From: Leptospira sp.
GTDB taxonomy: Bacteria; Spirochaetota; Leptospiria; Leptospirales; Leptospiraceae
Reading direction: 5' to 3'
Length of the DNA: 8,522 bases
Assembly: GCA_021413405.1 (NCBI GenBank)
Contig: JAIOQL010000434.1
Span: 1-8,522, forward strand
Part shown: positions 7,474 through 8,522 of the stretch, one piece after another
Position numbering within the stretch: position 1 is the stretch's first letter
Layout of the letters: every line of letters starts with the position of its first letter
The notes under the pieces: generated by a model
Seen by the model: the letters and a program-made list of their open reading frames with translations, nothing else
The model's database searches: none
What the model was told of the DNA's origin: nothing
Made by a program: the position numbers and the translations under genes

Positions 7474-7488
7474 AATTTATTAGAAGGC

Positions 7489-7498
7489 ATTTCGAAAT
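7489..7498. repeat. Palindrome ATTTCGAAAT, possible operator half of a pair
   Basis: This perfect 10-base inverted repeat lies 15 bases upstream of the phosphatase -35 element. It shares its TTTCGAAA core with a second perfect palindrome at 7596-7605 in the same divergent intergenic region. Its position would suit an activator or repressor site; this is inference from symmetry alone. Confidence 0.35.
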
Positions 7499-7595
7499 TT
7501 CCGTGGTAGTTTAAAAATGTATTGCAACCGGAAGAAAAACGGGTTCAAATTTCAGAGAATCTTTCAGCCGTTCATGAATCTGACTTGCCCGCCAG

Positions 7596-7605
7596 GTTTC
7601 GAAAC
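7596..7605. repeat. Palindrome GTTTCGAAAC, possible operator
   Basis: This is the second perfect 10-base palindrome with core TTTCGAAA, centred 107 bases from the first and 48 bases before the YidB-family start codon. It would lie just upstream of any promoter for that gene. Confidence 0.35.
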
Positions 7606-7608
7606 AGG

Positions 7609-7637
7609 TTGGACTATTCTGCGAAAAAAAATAATAT
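7609..7637 (+). promoter_or_regulatory. Weak candidate promoter for the YidB-family gene
   Basis: TTGGAC (7609-7614, 3 of 6), a 17-base spacer and TAATAT (7632-7637, 4 of 6) stand before the ribosome binding site. The spacer contains an A8 run. The match is poor, and other AT-rich hexamers nearby could serve. Confidence 0.18.
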
Positions 7638-7642
7638 TACAA

Positions 7643-7648
7643 AGAGGG
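7643..7648 (+). promoter_or_regulatory. Ribosome binding site of the YidB-family gene
   Basis: AGAGGG lies 4 bases before the ATG at 7653 and supports that start. It contrasts with the minus-strand genes at 495, 5207 and 7436, which lack such a site. Confidence 0.7.
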
Positions 7649-7652
7649 AACT

Positions 7653-8057
7653 ATGAGCCTATTCGAATCAATTATCAACAGTGCACTGGATGCAGTATCA
7701 AAAGCAAATCCGGAATATAAAGAACTCGCCAATAAGGCCCTAGGCGCTGTCCAAAATATGGGCGGAATTGAAGGGTTACACAAGAAATTTCAGGAAAAAG
7801 GTCTCGGTGGAATTGCAGAATCATGGATATCAAACGGTGAGAATAAATCCGTGTCTGCGGATGATCTATCAGATATACTGGGAAAGAATACAATTGCAGA
7901 TCTTGCAAAAAAATCGGGACTATCTGAAAATGATGCAGTATCAAAACTAACCGCAATTCTTCCGAATCTGATTAGCGGTCTTACACCTGATGGAAAAACA
8001 GGTGACAAGGATCTGCTGTCTTCTGCTTTAAATATTCTGAAAGATAAATTGCGTTAG
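7653..8057 (+). CDS. YidB/DUF937 family protein
   Basis: This is a 134-residue soluble, helix-rich protein that matches the YidB (DUF937) family over its whole length; E. coli YidB has about 132 residues. Family landmarks are the central GGIEGLHKKFQEKGLGGIAESWISNGENKSVS (residues 38-68), an acidic LSDILG helix, IADLAKKSGLSENDA (81-95), ILPNLISGLTPDGK (102-115) and a C-terminal LLSSALNILKDKLR. No signal peptide or membrane segment is present, so it is probably cytoplasmic. I know of no established molecular function for the family. The start is set by AGAGGG before the ATG. It is divergent from the phosphatase gene across 192 bases and convergent with the right-edge gene, whose stop overlaps its own. 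It is the only plus-strand gene here, so it is probably a single-gene transcript. Confidence 0.9.
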   Translation: MSLFESIINSALDAVSKANPEYKELANKALGAVQNMGGIEGLHKKFQEKGLGGIAESWISNGENKSVSADDLSDILGKNTIADLAKKSGLSENDAVSKLTAILPNLISGLTPDGKTGDKDLLSSALNILKDKLR

Positions 8058-8522
8058 ATTTGACTTTGAATTTTATCGATCACAAATGTTCTGCAATCCC
8101 TGGATTCATTGATCGCAAAGCTCTTCACAAATGGTTTGTAGTAATTTGATTCATTGTATTCGATCAATTCTGAAATTTTTTTGAGAGAATCTTCTTTGGA
8201 CAAATCTGCATGGCTGTTCGTAGATTCATCAAAATATGTCAGAACACCCTGATCCCAGGAACCAAGACTTTTGTAGCTGGACAGATCTTCCAACTGCTGG
8301 CTTCGCCTGAATTTCAATCTGTTATAAGCAGTTGCAGGATCAATTTTCAAAAATACATTCACCGGGTTGTGTATATTTACGAAATTGTTCCAGTTCTTGC
8401 GGGACGGTACGAATGGACCGAAAGCAATGAGGCAATGTTCTGTTTCGATTTTAAATTCTGATAGAAAATCATTTTCTGCTGCTTCAATGTGACTCAGTGC
8501 TTTTTGACGGTCCGGACCGGAG
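8054..8522 (-). CDS. Probable P-loop kinase-like protein, C-terminal part only
   Basis: The minus strand is open from the right edge to the TAA at 8054-8056, giving about 155 visible residues; the N-terminus, including any Walker A motif, lies outside the window. The visible order is a helix (KALSHIEAAENDFLSEF), a strand with CLIAFGPFVPSRKNW, a second strand VNVFLKIDPATAYNRLKFRR and a long charged helical tail. This resembles gluconate/shikimate-kinase-type enzymes, in which a strand ending near an SR..W segment is followed by a V.FL.....A..RL..R strand-helix carrying the lid arginines. The resemblance is structural pattern only, and no substrate can be proposed. A GTG at 8362 is an internal codon, not the start, since the frame continues unbroken to the edge. 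Confidence 0.55.
   Translation of the reverse strand, partial: SGPDRQKALSHIEAAENDFLSEFKIETEHCLIAFGPFVPSRKNWNNFVNIHNPVNVFLKIDPATAYNRLKFRRSQQLEDLSSYKSLGSWDQGVLTYFDESTNSHADLSKEDSLKKISELIEYNESNYYKPFVKSFAINESRDCRTFVIDKIQSQI

Noticed and set aside
7531..7555. Imperfect stem AACCGG...CGGGTT in the divergent region
   Set aside because: The stem is short with an internal mismatch and no following T run, so it is neither a convincing terminator nor a riboswitch.

Overview
This window looks like ordinary chromosomal sequence from a spirochaete of the Leptospira group. That placement is an inference. It rests on a 7TMR-DISM/SpoIIE phosphatase with a Leptospira-style ectodomain opening (DLREWDFEKDG...LDGEWEFYW), a probable spirochaete-type lipobox ending in Asn-Cys, an unusually large DUF3592-like membrane protein, and base composition in the low-to-mid forties percent GC by sampling. 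No rRNA, tRNA, CRISPR array, insertion sequence or convincing rho-independent terminator was seen.

Layout. Five of the seven genes lie head to tail on the minus strand and are read from about 7440 down to the left edge. In order of transcription they are: a membrane-anchored PP2C/SpoIIE-type phosphatase with a 7TM sensor (5292-7436); a six-helix DUF3592-like membrane protein (3960-5207); a broken KsdD-like flavoprotein of the COG3573 type (2320-3948); an intact thiamine-diphosphate enzyme of the acetolactate-synthase superfamily (571-2304); and a partial, unrecognised multi-pass membrane protein (1-495) that runs off the left edge. On the right, a 192-base divergent intergenic region precedes a plus-strand YidB/DUF937 protein (7653-8057). 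That gene converges with a partial minus-strand gene (8054-8522) resembling the C-terminal part of a small-molecule P-loop kinase; the two stop codons overlap by four bases.

How the genes relate. The flavoprotein and the thiamine-diphosphate enzyme are 15 bases apart and look like a former two-gene metabolic unit. The flavoprotein is disrupted at its FAD-binding N-terminus and again at an A6 tract near the middle, so the second enzyme may be surviving without its partner, unless the frameshifts are sequencing errors. The phosphatase gives a signalling output (serine/threonine dephosphorylation, probably of an anti-sigma-factor antagonist), but no such partner is in the window.

The most interesting points are the decayed flavoprotein, a possible set of leaderless promoters whose predicted start sites fall on the start codon, two TTTCGAAA palindromes in the divergent region, and a roughly fourfold hand-counted excess of CCGG. 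I do not see a clearly novel multi-gene system here.
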